DNA from: Bosea sp. 124
Lineage (GTDB): Bacteria; Pseudomonadota; Alphaproteobacteria; Rhizobiales; Beijerinckiaceae
NCBI RefSeq assembly: GCF_003046175.1
Contig: NZ_PZZM01000001.1
Span: 3,365,001 to 3,429,000, forward strand
Reading direction: 5' to 3'
Length of the DNA: 64,000 nt
Shown piece by piece: positions 18,028-27,177 of this stretch (the first letter of the stretch is position 1; each line of letters begins with the position of its first letter). Below the pieces are notes generated by a model. That model was not told the origin of the DNA. It did no database searches and worked only from the letters and a program-made list of their open reading frames with translations. Position numbers and translations under genes: made by a program.

Positions 18028-18801
18028 ATGAGCAATCAGTATGTCGAGAAGGTCCTGTCGGTTCATCACTGGAACGACACGCTGTTCAGCTTCCGCACCA
18101 CCCGCAATCCCGCGTTCCGCTTCGAGGCCGGCCAGTTCGCGATGATCGGCCTGATGGTCGAGGGGCGCCCGCTGCTGCGCGCCTACAGCATGGCCTGCGC
18201 GCCCTATGACGACGAACTCGAATTCCTCAGCATCAAGGTGCAGAACGGCCCGCTGACCTCGCGGCTGCAGAAGATCGTGCCCGGCGACGAGGTGCTGATC
18301 GGGCGCAAGGCGACCGGGACGCTGCTGCATGACAATCTGCTGCCGGGCCGCAACCTGTATTTCCTCTCCACCGGGACGGGGCTCGCGCCCTTCATGAGCC
18401 TGATCCGCGACCCGTCGACCTATGAGCGCTTCGAGAAGGTCGTTCTGGTGCATGGCGTCCGGCTGGTGTCGGAACTGGCCTATGAGAACTTCATCCGCAA
18501 GGAACTCCCGGCCGATGAACTGATCGGCGAGCTGGTCGCCGCCCAGTTGATCTACCATCCCACGGTGACGCGCGAGGACTATCCCAACCGCGGCCGGGTG
18601 ACGGAGCTGTTCGCCTCGGATGACTGGTTCGCCTCGCTCGGTCTGCCGGTCGTCGATGCAGCCCACGACCGGGTGATGCTGTGCGGCAGCCCGGCCATGC
18701 TCGCCGATATGAAGGTTCAGCTCGAAGGCCGCGGCTTCGTCGAGGGCAGCAGCTCGACGCCCGCGAGCTATGTGGTGGAACGCGCCTTCGTCGAAAAATG
18801 A
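18028..18801 (+). CDS. fpr: ferredoxin/flavodoxin--NADP+ reductase
   Basis: The 257-aa flavoenzyme has the FNR pattern: FAD-binding LLRAYSMACAPYDDELEF (RxYS), NADP-binding LSTGTGLAPFMSLIRD and later VMLCGSPAMLADMK, ending in a short AFVEK tail that matches the bacterial class IA/Fpr group. The start at 18028 follows GGAAGAAGCGAGC. It is the second gene of the fdxA-fpr-PLPBP run and the natural reductase for the adjacent ferredoxin. Confidence 0.92.
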   Translation: MSNQYVEKVLSVHHWNDTLFSFRTTRNPAFRFEAGQFAMIGLMVEGRPLLRAYSMACAPYDDELEFLSIKVQNGPLTSRLQKIVPGDEVLIGRKATGTLLHDNLLPGRNLYFLSTGTGLAPFMSLIRDPSTYERFEKVVLVHGVRLVSELAYENFIRKELPADELIGELVAAQLIYHPTVTREDYPNRGRVTELFASDDWFASLGLPVVDAAHDRVMLCGSPAMLADMKVQLEGRGFVEGSSSTPASYVVERAFVEK

Positions 18802-18837
18802 CGGGAGGCATCGCTCCGGGCGGCAGGGGAGGCATCC

Positions 18838-19626
18838 ATGGATCAGGCCGGCGATCTGGACGCGGACATCCTCGCCCGCTTCGGCAACGATCCGGAGCGG
18901 ACGCTGCGCGACAATCTCGCAGCCGTCGAGGAGCGGATCGGGCTGGCCTGTGTCCGCGCCGGACGGGCGCGCGCGGCGGTCCGGCTGCTGCCGGTCAGCA
19001 AGACGGTGCCGGTCGAGGTCGTGCGGCTCGCCGTCGGCATCGGCATGACCACGCTCGGCGAGAACAAGGTCCAGGAGGCGAAGGGCAAGGCCGAGGCGCT
19101 GGCCGGGCTCGGCGTGAGCTGGAGCGTGATCGGCCATCTCCAGACCAACAAGGCGAAGGCGATGGTCTCCTTCGCATCGGAATTCCAGGCGCTGGACAGC
19201 TTGCGGCTGGCGGGCCTGCTGCATGAAAATCTGATCGCAGCCGGGCGTACGCTCGACGTCTTCGTGCAGGTCAACACCTCCGGCGAAGAGAGCAAATACG
19301 GCATAACTCCCGAGGAGGCGGAGGCCTTCGTCGGCGAACTCGGCCGCTTTCCGTCATTGAAGCCGCAAGGCCTGATGACGCTGGCGATCCTCAAGGGCGG
19401 TCCCGAGGAGGTGCGCGCCTGCTTCCGTCGCCTGCGCCGGGTGAGGGAGCGGCTGCAGAAGACGCATCCGGATTGCGGCATGACCCGCCTCTCGATGGGC
19501 ATGACCGGCGATTTCGAGATCGCAATCGAGGAGGGCGCCGATGTCGTTCGTGTCGGGCAGGCGATCTTCGGCAAGCGCCCGACGGCCGATGGTCATTTCT
19601 GGCCGGGGCTTTTGCCGGGAACGTGA
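18838..19626 (+). CDS. YggS/PLPBP family pyridoxal-phosphate homeostasis protein
   Basis: The 262-aa single-domain fold-type III protein binds PLP on the Lys of LLPVSKTVPVEV and carries TLGENKVQEAKGK, SVIGHLQTNKAK and RLSMGMTGDFEIAIEEGA, all signature blocks of YggS/PROSC. The family buffers free PLP rather than catalysing a known reaction. The N-terminal ~25 residues are longer than in E. coli YggS. It is 36 bases after fpr on the same strand and one operon away from a PLP-dependent regulator. Confidence 0.9.
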   Translation: MDQAGDLDADILARFGNDPERTLRDNLAAVEERIGLACVRAGRARAAVRLLPVSKTVPVEVVRLAVGIGMTTLGENKVQEAKGKAEALAGLGVSWSVIGHLQTNKAKAMVSFASEFQALDSLRLAGLLHENLIAAGRTLDVFVQVNTSGEESKYGITPEEAEAFVGELGRFPSLKPQGLMTLAILKGGPEEVRACFRRLRRVRERLQKTHPDCGMTRLSMGMTGDFEIAIEEGADVVRVGQAIFGKRPTADGHFWPGLLPGT

Positions 19627-19761
19627 GACCGCAGGCCCCTAGAGCGGTGCTGCCCAGCGATTGGGCAATCGGCATGATTTGGCCCTTGGAGCGGCGCGGC
19701 CGGCATGATTACCTGCGCCGTCATTGCCGCCGTCCTGCGATCCGTCCGGAGCCTTCACCTC

Positions 19762-21261
19762 ATGTCGCCACGCATCGCCTTCGGCGGTTTTCTGCACGAG
19801 ACCAACACCTTCGCGCCGAGCAAGGCGCCGCTCGATGCGTTCGTCCAGGGCGGTGGCTGGCCGGCGCTGGCGCGGGGCGAGGACGTCTTCGCCGCTGTCC
19901 GCAACGTCAATGTCGGCGCGTCGGGTTTCGTCGAGACGGCACGTGGGCTGGGCTGGGAGATGGTGCCGACGCTGTGGTGCGCGGCGAGCCCCTCCGCTCA
20001 TGTCACGGCCGAGGCGTTCGAAACGCTGCTGGGCGAGCTGGTCGAGTCGATCAGCGCCGCGCTGCCGCTCGACGGCGTCTATCTCGACCTGCACGGTGCC
20101 ATGGTCGCGGAGGGTTTCCCGGATGGCGAGGGCGAGACGCTGCGCCGCGTGCGCGCCGCGATCGGGCCCGATGTACCATTGGTCGCGAGCCTCGACCTGC
20201 ACGGCAACGTCACCCAGCTCATGGTCGACAGCGCTGACGCGCTCGTCGCCTACCGCACCTATCCGCATGTCGACATGGCGCTGACCGGGAGCCGCGCCAC
20301 GACCTATCTCGCCGCGCTGATTGGCACGACGAGGCGTGACGCCAAGGCGTTCCGCCAGATACCCTATCTGATCCCGATCGCCTGGCAGGCGACGGCGATG
20401 GAGCCGTGCCGGACGATCTATGGCGAGCTTGCCGCGCTCGAGGGCGAGAGCGTGCCGACGCTCTCCTTCCTGCCCGGATTTCCGGCTGCCGACTTCGCCG
20501 ATTGCGGGCCGACCGTCGTGGCCTATGGCACGACGCAGGCCGATGCCGACCGGGCGGCTGATGTCGTGACGGTTCGGGTGATGGCGAGCGAGGCCGCGTT
20601 CAACGGCCAGGTGTTCCAGCCCGACGAGGGCGTGCGCGCGGCGATGGCGCTGGCCGAAGGCGCGACGAAGCCGATCGTGATCGCCGACACGCAGGACAAT
20701 CCGGGCGCGGGCGGCGATTCCGACACGATGGGGATGGCGCGGGCACTGGTGCGCAACGGGGCGTTGCGTGCCGCGATCGGCCTGATCGTCGATCCGGAGG
20801 TTGCCGCTCAGGCGCACAAGGTCGGCATCGGCGCGACGATCAAGGCGGCGCTGGGGGCGAAGTCAGGCATCCCCGGCGATGTTCCGCTCGAAGGCGAGTT
20901 CATCATCGAGCAGCTTTCGGATGGACGCTTCGTCGCCCCCGGCCCCTTCTTCGGAGGCTCGCGGATGAATCTCGGGCCTTGCGCGGCACTCCGCATCGGC
21001 GGGGTGCGCATCGTCGTCGCCTCGCGCAAGGCGCAGATGGCCGACCAGGAGATGTACCGGCAGGTCGGCATCGAGCCGACCGAACAGGCCATCCTCGTCA
21101 ACAAGAGCTCGGTGCATTTCCGCGCCGATTTCGAGCCGATCGCGCAGGCCGTCCTGGTCTGCGCCGCGCCCGGCCCAATGCCGGTCGACCCCTCCGTGCT
21201 GCCGTGGAAGCATCTGCGGCCGGGGCTGCGCACGGCGCCGCTCGGCCCCGTCTTCGGCTGA
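19762..21261 (+). CDS. M81 family metallopeptidase (MlrC-like)
   Basis: The 499-aa protein begins MSPRIAFGGFLHETNTFAP, the N-terminus of microcystinase C-like proteins. Metal-binding blocks follow: LDLHGAM, ASLDLHGNVT and ADTQDNPGAGGDSD. MlrC-type enzymes are zinc peptidases acting on linear peptides, and homologues are widespread in organisms that do not degrade microcystin. It starts at ATG 19762 after GGAG. It heads a rightward run of two M20 peptidases and a peptide ABC transporter, supporting a role in breaking down imported peptides. Confidence 0.85.
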   Translation: MSPRIAFGGFLHETNTFAPSKAPLDAFVQGGGWPALARGEDVFAAVRNVNVGASGFVETARGLGWEMVPTLWCAASPSAHVTAEAFETLLGELVESISAALPLDGVYLDLHGAMVAEGFPDGEGETLRRVRAAIGPDVPLVASLDLHGNVTQLMVDSADALVAYRTYPHVDMALTGSRATTYLAALIGTTRRDAKAFRQIPYLIPIAWQATAMEPCRTIYGELAALEGESVPTLSFLPGFPAADFADCGPTVVAYGTTQADADRAADVVTVRVMASEAAFNGQVFQPDEGVRAAMALAEGATKPIVIADTQDNPGAGGDSDTMGMARALVRNGALRAAIGLIVDPEVAAQAHKVGIGATIKAALGAKSGIPGDVPLEGEFIIEQLSDGRFVAPGPFFGGSRMNLGPCAALRIGGVRIVVASRKAQMADQEMYRQVGIEPTEQAILVNKSSVHFRADFEPIAQAVLVCAAPGPMPVDPSVLPWKHLRPGLRTAPLGPVFG

Positions 21262-21294
21262 CCGTCTCCTTATCCTTTCGGAGTTCATCCTCTC

Positions 21295-22455
21295 ATGCCC
21301 GCGCTTCCCGAGATCGACGCCTTCAAGGACGACCTCGTCGCCATCCGCCGCGATATCCATGCGCATCCCGAGATCGGCTTCGAGGAGGTTCGGACGTCGG
21401 GCATCGTCGCCGAGAAGCTGACCTCCTGGGGCATCGAGGTGCATCGTGGCATCGGTGGCACGGGCGTCGTCGGCATCCTGCAGGGCAAGGGCGGCCCTGG
21501 CCGCCGCATCGGCTTGCGTGCCGACATGGACGCGCTGCCGATGGACGAGACGACGAACCTGCCCTGGCGCTCGACGATTCCGGGCCGCATGCATGCCTGC
21601 GGCCATGACGGCCACACCACGATGCTGCTCGGCGCGGCGCGCTACCTCGCTGAGAACCGCAACTTTGCGGGAACGGCGGTGTTCGTGTTCCAACCGGCGG
21701 AGGAAGGGCTCGGCGGGGCGCGCGCCATGCTCGCCGACAACCTATTCGAGCGCTTCCCCTGCGACGAGATCTACGGCATCCACAACGCGCCCAATCTCGA
21801 CCCTGGCCAGATCGCGGTCTTCCCCGGCGCGGCGATGGCGGGCGCCGATTTCTTCGACATCAAGATCACCGGCAAGGGCAGCCACGGCGCCATGCCCCAT
21901 GTCGGGCGCGACCCGATCATCGTCGCGATTTCGCTGGCGGCGGCCTTACAGACCATCGTCAGCCGCAATGCCGATCCGCGCGAGGCCGCCGTGCTCTCGA
22001 TCACGCAGATCCATGCCGGCTCTGCCTACAACGTGATTCCGGAGGAGGCGGTGCTCGCGGGCACGGTCCGGACCTTCTCGCCGGAGATCGCCAAGCTGAT
22101 CCGCGAACGCATGCGCGAGATCGCCGCCGGCACGGCGCTGAGCTTCGGCGTGCAGATCGACGTCGAGATCCGCGGCATTTTCGACGTGCTGGTCAACCAT
22201 CCGGCGCAGGCGGTCGCTACCGCTGCCGTGGCGGCCGAGATCGTCGGCGCGGCCAATGTCCTGACCGACCCGAAGCCGGTGATGGGCAGCGAGGATTTCG
22301 CCGACATGCTGCGGGTCGTGCCCGGCGCCTATGCTTGGGTCGGCCATGCCGGCAGCGTCCCGGTCCACAACCCGGCCTTCGTGCTCGATGACGGCATCCT
22401 GCCGGTGGGCGCGAGCCTGCTGGCGCGCCTCGTCGAGACGCGGACCGTGGCCTGA
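21295..22455 (+). CDS. M20 family amidohydrolase (hippurate hydrolase / aminoacylase type)
   Basis: The 386-aa dinuclear metalloenzyme has RADMDALPMDE, HACGHDGHTTMLLG (metal Cys/His cluster of the M20D group), QPAEEGLGGARAM and GSHGAMPHVGRDP. The family hydrolyses N-acyl amino acids or similar amides. The short gap (33 bases) after the M81 gene and 11 bases before the next M20 gene indicate one transcript. Substrate not determined. Confidence 0.87.
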   Translation: MPALPEIDAFKDDLVAIRRDIHAHPEIGFEEVRTSGIVAEKLTSWGIEVHRGIGGTGVVGILQGKGGPGRRIGLRADMDALPMDETTNLPWRSTIPGRMHACGHDGHTTMLLGAARYLAENRNFAGTAVFVFQPAEEGLGGARAMLADNLFERFPCDEIYGIHNAPNLDPGQIAVFPGAAMAGADFFDIKITGKGSHGAMPHVGRDPIIVAISLAAALQTIVSRNADPREAAVLSITQIHAGSAYNVIPEEAVLAGTVRTFSPEIAKLIRERMREIAAGTALSFGVQIDVEIRGIFDVLVNHPAQAVATAAVAAEIVGAANVLTDPKPVMGSEDFADMLRVVPGAYAWVGHAGSVPVHNPAFVLDDGILPVGASLLARLVETRTVA

Positions 22456-22466
22456 GGACAACGATC

Positions 22467-23618
22467 ATGAAGCCCGCCGATTTTCACCTTGTCGACCTGC
22501 CGCTCGACACCGACACCCTGCTCGCCGGGCTGAGGCCCTGGATCGAGTGCGAGAGCCCGACCTTCGACCCTGCCGCCGTCAACCGGATGATGGACCTCGT
22601 TGCTGCTGAGCTGTCCGCAGCCGGGGCGAGCGTGACCCGCATTCCGGGGCCGCCCGGACTGGGCGACTGCGTGCGCGGCGACTTCCCGCATCCGCGGCGA
22701 GCCGAGCCCGGCATTCTGGTGATGTCGCATCTCGACACCGTCCATCCGGTCGGCACGCTGAAGACGCTGCCGTTCAAGCGCGACGGCTCGCGCTGCTACG
22801 GGCCGGGCATCCTCGACATGAAGGGGGGTGCCTATGCCGGGCTGCAGGCGATCATCGCGCTGGCGAAGGCTGGAATCGAGACGCCGCTTCCGCTCAGCGT
22901 GCTCTTCACCAGCGACGAGGAGATCGGCAGCCCGGGCACCCGCGAGATCATTATGGCCGAAGCGCGCAGGGAGCGCTTCATCCTGGTGCCGGAGCCGGGC
23001 CGCCCGGGCAACGGCGTCGTTACCGGGCGCTATGCGATTGCACGCTTCAACCTGCTGGCCGAGGGGCGGCCGAGCCATGCAGGCTCGCGGCTCAAGGACG
23101 GGCGTTCGGCGATCAGCATGATGGCGCGGCAACTGCTCGCGATCGAGGCGATGACCGACGAGGACTGCACCTTCAGCGTCGGCGTCATCTCGGGTGGACA
23201 ATGGGTCAACTGCGTGCCGACGTCCTGCAGGGCAGAGGCCCTCAGCATGGCAAAAAGGCAGGAGGATCTCGACCGCGGCGTCGAGCGCATGCTGGCGCTG
23301 ACGGCGCAGAACGAGGATGGCACGCGCTTCACCGTGACGCGCGGCGTCACGCGCCCGGTCTGGGAGCCGGACGAGGCCACGCTGAAGCTCTTCGGGCTGG
23401 CGCGCGAGATCGCCGGCGAACTCGGCTGGGCGCTCGAGCATGGCTCGGCCGGCGGCGGATCGGATGCCAATTTCACCGGCGCGGCCGGCATTCCTTCGCT
23501 TGACGGGCTCGGGCTGCTGGGCGCCGGCTATCATACGCTGGAAGAGCATATCGAGGTCGACAGCCTGGCCCAGCGGACACGGCTGATGGCGGGACTGCTG
23601 GCGCGGTTGACCGAGTGA
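22467..23618 (+). CDS. M20 family peptidase (glutamate carboxypeptidase / CPG2-like)
   Basis: The 383-aa protein has metal and catalytic motifs MSHLDTVHPVG, ILDMKGGAYAG, TSDEEIGSPGT and LVPEPGRPG, with the dimerisation-domain pattern GRPSHAGSRLKDGRS. This arrangement is that of CPG2 and related carboxypeptidases, distinct from the preceding aminoacylase-type enzyme. A downstream SBP and permeases suggest that its product or substrate is transported by this operon. Confidence 0.87.
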   Translation: MKPADFHLVDLPLDTDTLLAGLRPWIECESPTFDPAAVNRMMDLVAAELSAAGASVTRIPGPPGLGDCVRGDFPHPRRAEPGILVMSHLDTVHPVGTLKTLPFKRDGSRCYGPGILDMKGGAYAGLQAIIALAKAGIETPLPLSVLFTSDEEIGSPGTREIIMAEARRERFILVPEPGRPGNGVVTGRYAIARFNLLAEGRPSHAGSRLKDGRSAISMMARQLLAIEAMTDEDCTFSVGVISGGQWVNCVPTSCRAEALSMAKRQEDLDRGVERMLALTAQNEDGTRFTVTRGVTRPVWEPDEATLKLFGLAREIAGELGWALEHGSAGGGSDANFTGAAGIPSLDGLGLLGAGYHTLEEHIEVDSLAQRTRLMAGLLARLTE

Positions 23619-23710
23619 TCGCGCCGGGCGAGCATGACCTGCTCGTGGCACAGAGCCTGCATGCAGCCGGCGCACGGACGGAACACTGAAACGGGTGAGG
23701 GGACAGCATC

Positions 23711-25279
23711 ATGGCATGGCGTTTGAGATCACTGGTGGCTGTCGCGGCACTCGTTGCAGGCGCCTCGCTTGCAGAGGCGCAAAGCACGCTGAAGGTGGTG
23801 ATGCACTCCGACGTCAAGATCGTCGATCCGATCTGGACCACGGCCTATATCGTGCGCAACCACGGCTACATGATCTACGACACGCTGTTCTCGATGGACG
23901 AGGCCGGCGCCATCAAGCCGCAGATGGTCGACAGCTTCACCGAGTCGCCCGACAAGCTGACCTACAAGTTCACCCTGCGCGATGGCCTGCTCTGGCATGA
24001 CGGCAAGCCGGTGACGTCGGAGGACTGCATCGCCTCGATCAAGCGCTGGTCGGCCAAGGACCCTGTCGGCCAGAAGCTGATGACGTTCGTCGATGCGATC
24101 ACGGCCGACGACGCCAAGAGCTTCACGGTGAAGCTGAAATCCCCTACGGGCCTGCTGATCTTCGGCCTCGGCAAGCCCTCGTCCAACGTGCCCTTCATGA
24201 TGCCGGAGCGCGTGGCCAAGACCGATCCGAACACGCAGATCTCGGAGTTCATCGGCTCGGGGCCCTTCGTGCTGAAGACCGATGAATGGAAGCCGGGCGA
24301 CAAGATCGTCTACACCAAGTTCAAGGAGTACAAGCCGCGCGCCGAGCCGGCTTCGGGCCTTTCCGGCGGCAAGGTCGCGAAGATCGATCGCATCGAGTGG
24401 CTCGCGATCACGGATCAGCAGCAGGCGGTCAACGCCCTGCTTGCCGGCGAGATCGACATGGTCGAGCAGCCGGCCTTCGACCTGATCCCGCTGGTGCAGG
24501 GCGACAGCAACATCAAGCTGTGGAACTATAACCCGCTCGGCTTGCAGTACACGATGCGCTTCAACCACACACAGCCGCCCTTCGACAATGCGAAGGTGCG
24601 CCAGGCCGTGACCTACGCGCTGAACCAGAAGGACTTCCTCGAGGCGACGGTCGGCAACCCCGACTATTACAACGCCTGCAAGGCGATGTTCGTCTGCGGC
24701 ACGCCGCTCGCCTCCGAGAAGGGCATGGACGGCCTGCTCGAATCGAACTTCAAGCGGTCGCAGGAGCTGCTCAAGGAAGCGGGCTATGACGGCAAGCCGA
24801 TCGTGCTGCTGCACTCGACCGACCTGCAGTCGCTGACCAATCTCGGCCCGGTCGCCAAGCAACTGCTCGAAAAGGGCGGCTTCAAGGTCGATATGCAGTC
24901 CTCGGACTGGCAGACCGTGGTGTCGCGCCGCGTCCGCAAGGACCCGGTCGACAAGGGCGGCTGGAATCTGATGCAGACGTCCTGGGTTTCGGCCGACATC
25001 CTGAACCCGGTGATGGCGGGCTTCTTCAATGCGAGCTGCGACAAGGCGGCCTTCGGCTGGCCCTGCGACGAGCAGATGGAGAAGCTGCGCGACGATTTCG
25101 CCCGCGAGCCGGATGCGGCGAAGCAGAAGGTGATCGCTGAAGCCGTGCAGATGCGCTGGCGCGATGTGGTGACGCATGTCCATCTCGGCCAGTACAACGT
25201 GCCGATCGCGGCGCGGAAGAACCTCACCGGCATCCTGACGGCGCCGGCACCGGTGTTCTGGAATGTCGAGAAGAAGTGA
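23711..25279 (+). CDS. ABC transporter solute-binding protein, family 5 (DppA-like)
   Basis: The 522-aa receptor has a Sec signal peptide (RSLVAVAALVAGASLAEA, cleavage before QSTLK). Mature motifs are KIVDPIWTTAYIVRNHGYMI, LRDGLLWHDGKPVTSEDC and FIGSGPFVLKT. It shares the DPIWTTA...NHGY block with the orphan SBP at 13711-15294. Immediately downstream are its DppB, DppC and fused ATPase genes, so this is a complete importer, likely for a peptide or acylated amino acid handled by the upstream peptidases. Confidence 0.9.
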   Translation: MAWRLRSLVAVAALVAGASLAEAQSTLKVVMHSDVKIVDPIWTTAYIVRNHGYMIYDTLFSMDEAGAIKPQMVDSFTESPDKLTYKFTLRDGLLWHDGKPVTSEDCIASIKRWSAKDPVGQKLMTFVDAITADDAKSFTVKLKSPTGLLIFGLGKPSSNVPFMMPERVAKTDPNTQISEFIGSGPFVLKTDEWKPGDKIVYTKFKEYKPRAEPASGLSGGKVAKIDRIEWLAITDQQQAVNALLAGEIDMVEQPAFDLIPLVQGDSNIKLWNYNPLGLQYTMRFNHTQPPFDNAKVRQAVTYALNQKDFLEATVGNPDYYNACKAMFVCGTPLASEKGMDGLLESNFKRSQELLKEAGYDGKPIVLLHSTDLQSLTNLGPVAKQLLEKGGFKVDMQSSDWQTVVSRRVRKDPVDKGGWNLMQTSWVSADILNPVMAGFFNASCDKAAFGWPCDEQMEKLRDDFAREPDAAKQKVIAEAVQMRWRDVVTHVHLGQYNVPIAARKNLTGILTAPAPVFWNVEKK

Positions 25280-25312
25280 GGTGGCGACGCTGACCGCGCG
25301 GAACCGGCGCTG

Positions 25313-26254
25313 ATGCTCGGCTACATCCTGCGGCGCCTGCTGGCGACGATCCCGGTCCTCGTGATCGTCGCCGTCCTCGTCTTCCTGATGCTGCGGCTGA
25401 CGCCGGGCGATCCGGCGGCGGTCATCGCCGGCGACAACGCGACGACCGAGCAGATCGCTCTGATCCGCAACCGGCTCGGACTCGACCAGCCGATCCTGGC
25501 GCAGTTCGCGATCTGGGCCGGCAATCTGATCCAGGGTAATCTCGGCGAGTCCTTCTTCTTCAAGAAGCCGATCGGCGAACTCATCATCGGGCGGATCGAA
25601 CCGACGCTGTCGCTCGCCTTCGCGACGATGCTGATCGCGATCTGCGTGGCGATCCCGCTCGGGGTGCTCGCCGCCTACAAGCATGGCTCCTGGATCGATC
25701 GCCTTGTCATGGGGTTCTCGGTGCTCGGATTCTCGGTGCCGGTCTTCGTCATCGGCTATGCGCTGATCTATGTTTTCGCGATCACGCTGGGCTGGTTCCC
25801 GGTGCAGGGCTACCAGCCCCTGTCAGGCGGGTTCGGTGGCTTCCTGCAGCGACTCGTGCTGCCGGCGGTGACGCTGTCGGTGATCTATATCGCGCTGATC
25901 GCGCGGATGACGCGCGCCAGCGTGCTGGAGGTGCTGAACGAGGACTACATCCGCACGGCCCGCGCCAAGGGGCAGGTCGAGCGCAAAATCCTGTTCCGCC
26001 ATGCGCTGAAGAATGCAGCGGTGCCGATCGTCACCGTCGTTGGCATCGGCATCGCGCTGCTGATCGGTGGCGTTGTGGTGACGGAGAGCGTGTTCGCGAT
26101 TCCCGGCCTCGGGCGCCTGACGGTCGATGCCGTGCTGGCGCGCGACTATCCGACGATTCAGGCCGTCATCCTGCTGTTCTCCGGCGTCTATGTCGGCATC
26201 AACCTGCTGATCGACCTCGCCTACAGCCTGTTCGATCCGAGGATCCGCTATTGA
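25313..26254 (+). CDS. dipeptide/oligopeptide ABC transporter permease, DppB type
   Basis: The 313-aa membrane protein starts MLGYILRRLLATIPVLVIVA and has LRLTPGDPAAVIAGDNA (the DppB signature region), five to six membrane helices and the coupling loop RTARAKGQVERKILFRHALK. The stop overlaps the TTG start of the next permease gene. Confidence 0.9.
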   Translation: MLGYILRRLLATIPVLVIVAVLVFLMLRLTPGDPAAVIAGDNATTEQIALIRNRLGLDQPILAQFAIWAGNLIQGNLGESFFFKKPIGELIIGRIEPTLSLAFATMLIAICVAIPLGVLAAYKHGSWIDRLVMGFSVLGFSVPVFVIGYALIYVFAITLGWFPVQGYQPLSGGFGGFLQRLVLPAVTLSVIYIALIARMTRASVLEVLNEDYIRTARAKGQVERKILFRHALKNAAVPIVTVVGIGIALLIGGVVVTESVFAIPGLGRLTVDAVLARDYPTIQAVILLFSGVYVGINLLIDLAYSLFDPRIRY

Positions 26255-27177
26255 GCGCCGAACCCAGTCTTCTCGCGCCGGTCGCGGCGGAGCCGGCGCC
26301 GCCGGCGCGGACCGTGCTGATGCGGCTCGTCCGCAATCCCGTCGTCGCGATCGGCGGCACCGTGCTGATGCTGATGACGCTGCTCGGCCTGTTCGCGCCG
26401 TGGCTCGGCACGATCGATCCGACTGCGATCAATCCCAGCACCCGCAACCGCGTGCCTGGCTTCGAGCGGACGATCCGCGCCGATGATGGCTCGACGACGG
26501 TTTTCAAGCACCGCATGGGTACGGATTCGCTCGGTCGCGACGTCTATAGCCGCGTCGTCTACGGCGCACGCGTCTCGCTGCTGATCGCGGTCTCCGTGGC
26601 GTCCGTCTCGATCGCGATCGGCCTCGTGATCGGGCTGATCGCGGGCTATGTCCGCCCGCTCGACGGCATCATCATGCGCTTCATGGACGGGCTGATGGCG
26701 ATCCCCGGCATCCTGCTCGCCATCGCCGTGGTCTCGCTTTTCCGCAGCGGCCTGACCTCGGTGATCATCGCGATCATCGTGCCGGAGATTCCGCGCGTCG
26801 TGCGGGTGGTCCGCTCGATCGTGCTGTCGGTGCGCGAGGAGCCCTATGTCGAGGCCGCGATCATGGCCGGCACGCGCCTGCCCAAGCTGATGGTGCGCCA
26901 CATCCTGCCCAACACCATCGCGCCGCTGATCGTGCAGGGCACCTTCATCGCGGCGTCGGCTATCCTGGTGGAGGCGATCCTGTCCTTCCTCGGCATCGGC
27001 ATCCCGCCGGAAATCCCGACCTGGGGCAACATCATGGCCGAGGGGCGCAACCTGTTTCGCGTCTTCCCGCACAACATCCTCTACCCCGGCATCTTCCTCG
27101 GCCTCACCGTGCTGGCGGTCAACATGTTGGGCGACGGCCTGCGCGATACGCTTGATCCCAAGATGGCTGGCCGATGA
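26251..27177 (+). CDS. dipeptide/oligopeptide ABC transporter permease, DppC type
   Basis: The 308-aa permease has TDSLGRDVYSRVVYGARVSL, the LGRD motif of DppC, followed by helices and an EAAIMAGTRLPKLMVRHILP coupling loop. The start is a TTG at 26251 overlapping the preceding TGA, indicating translational coupling; no better ATG is available before the conserved part. It ends in an ATGA overlap with the ATPase gene. Confidence 0.9.
   Translation: MSAEPSLLAPVAAEPAPPARTVLMRLVRNPVVAIGGTVLMLMTLLGLFAPWLGTIDPTAINPSTRNRVPGFERTIRADDGSTTVFKHRMGTDSLGRDVYSRVVYGARVSLLIAVSVASVSIAIGLVIGLIAGYVRPLDGIIMRFMDGLMAIPGILLAIAVVSLFRSGLTSVIIAIIVPEIPRVVRVVRSIVLSVREEPYVEAAIMAGTRLPKLMVRHILPNTIAPLIVQGTFIAASAILVEAILSFLGIGIPPEIPTWGNIMAEGRNLFRVFPHNILYPGIFLGLTVLAVNMLGDGLRDTLDPKMAGR

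Noticed and set aside
23729..25684. 651-codon minus-strand frame
   Set aside because: Antisense shadow of the DppA-like gene and the start of the DppB-like gene; composition (His, Arg, Asp, Gln) is that of reverse-strand reading.
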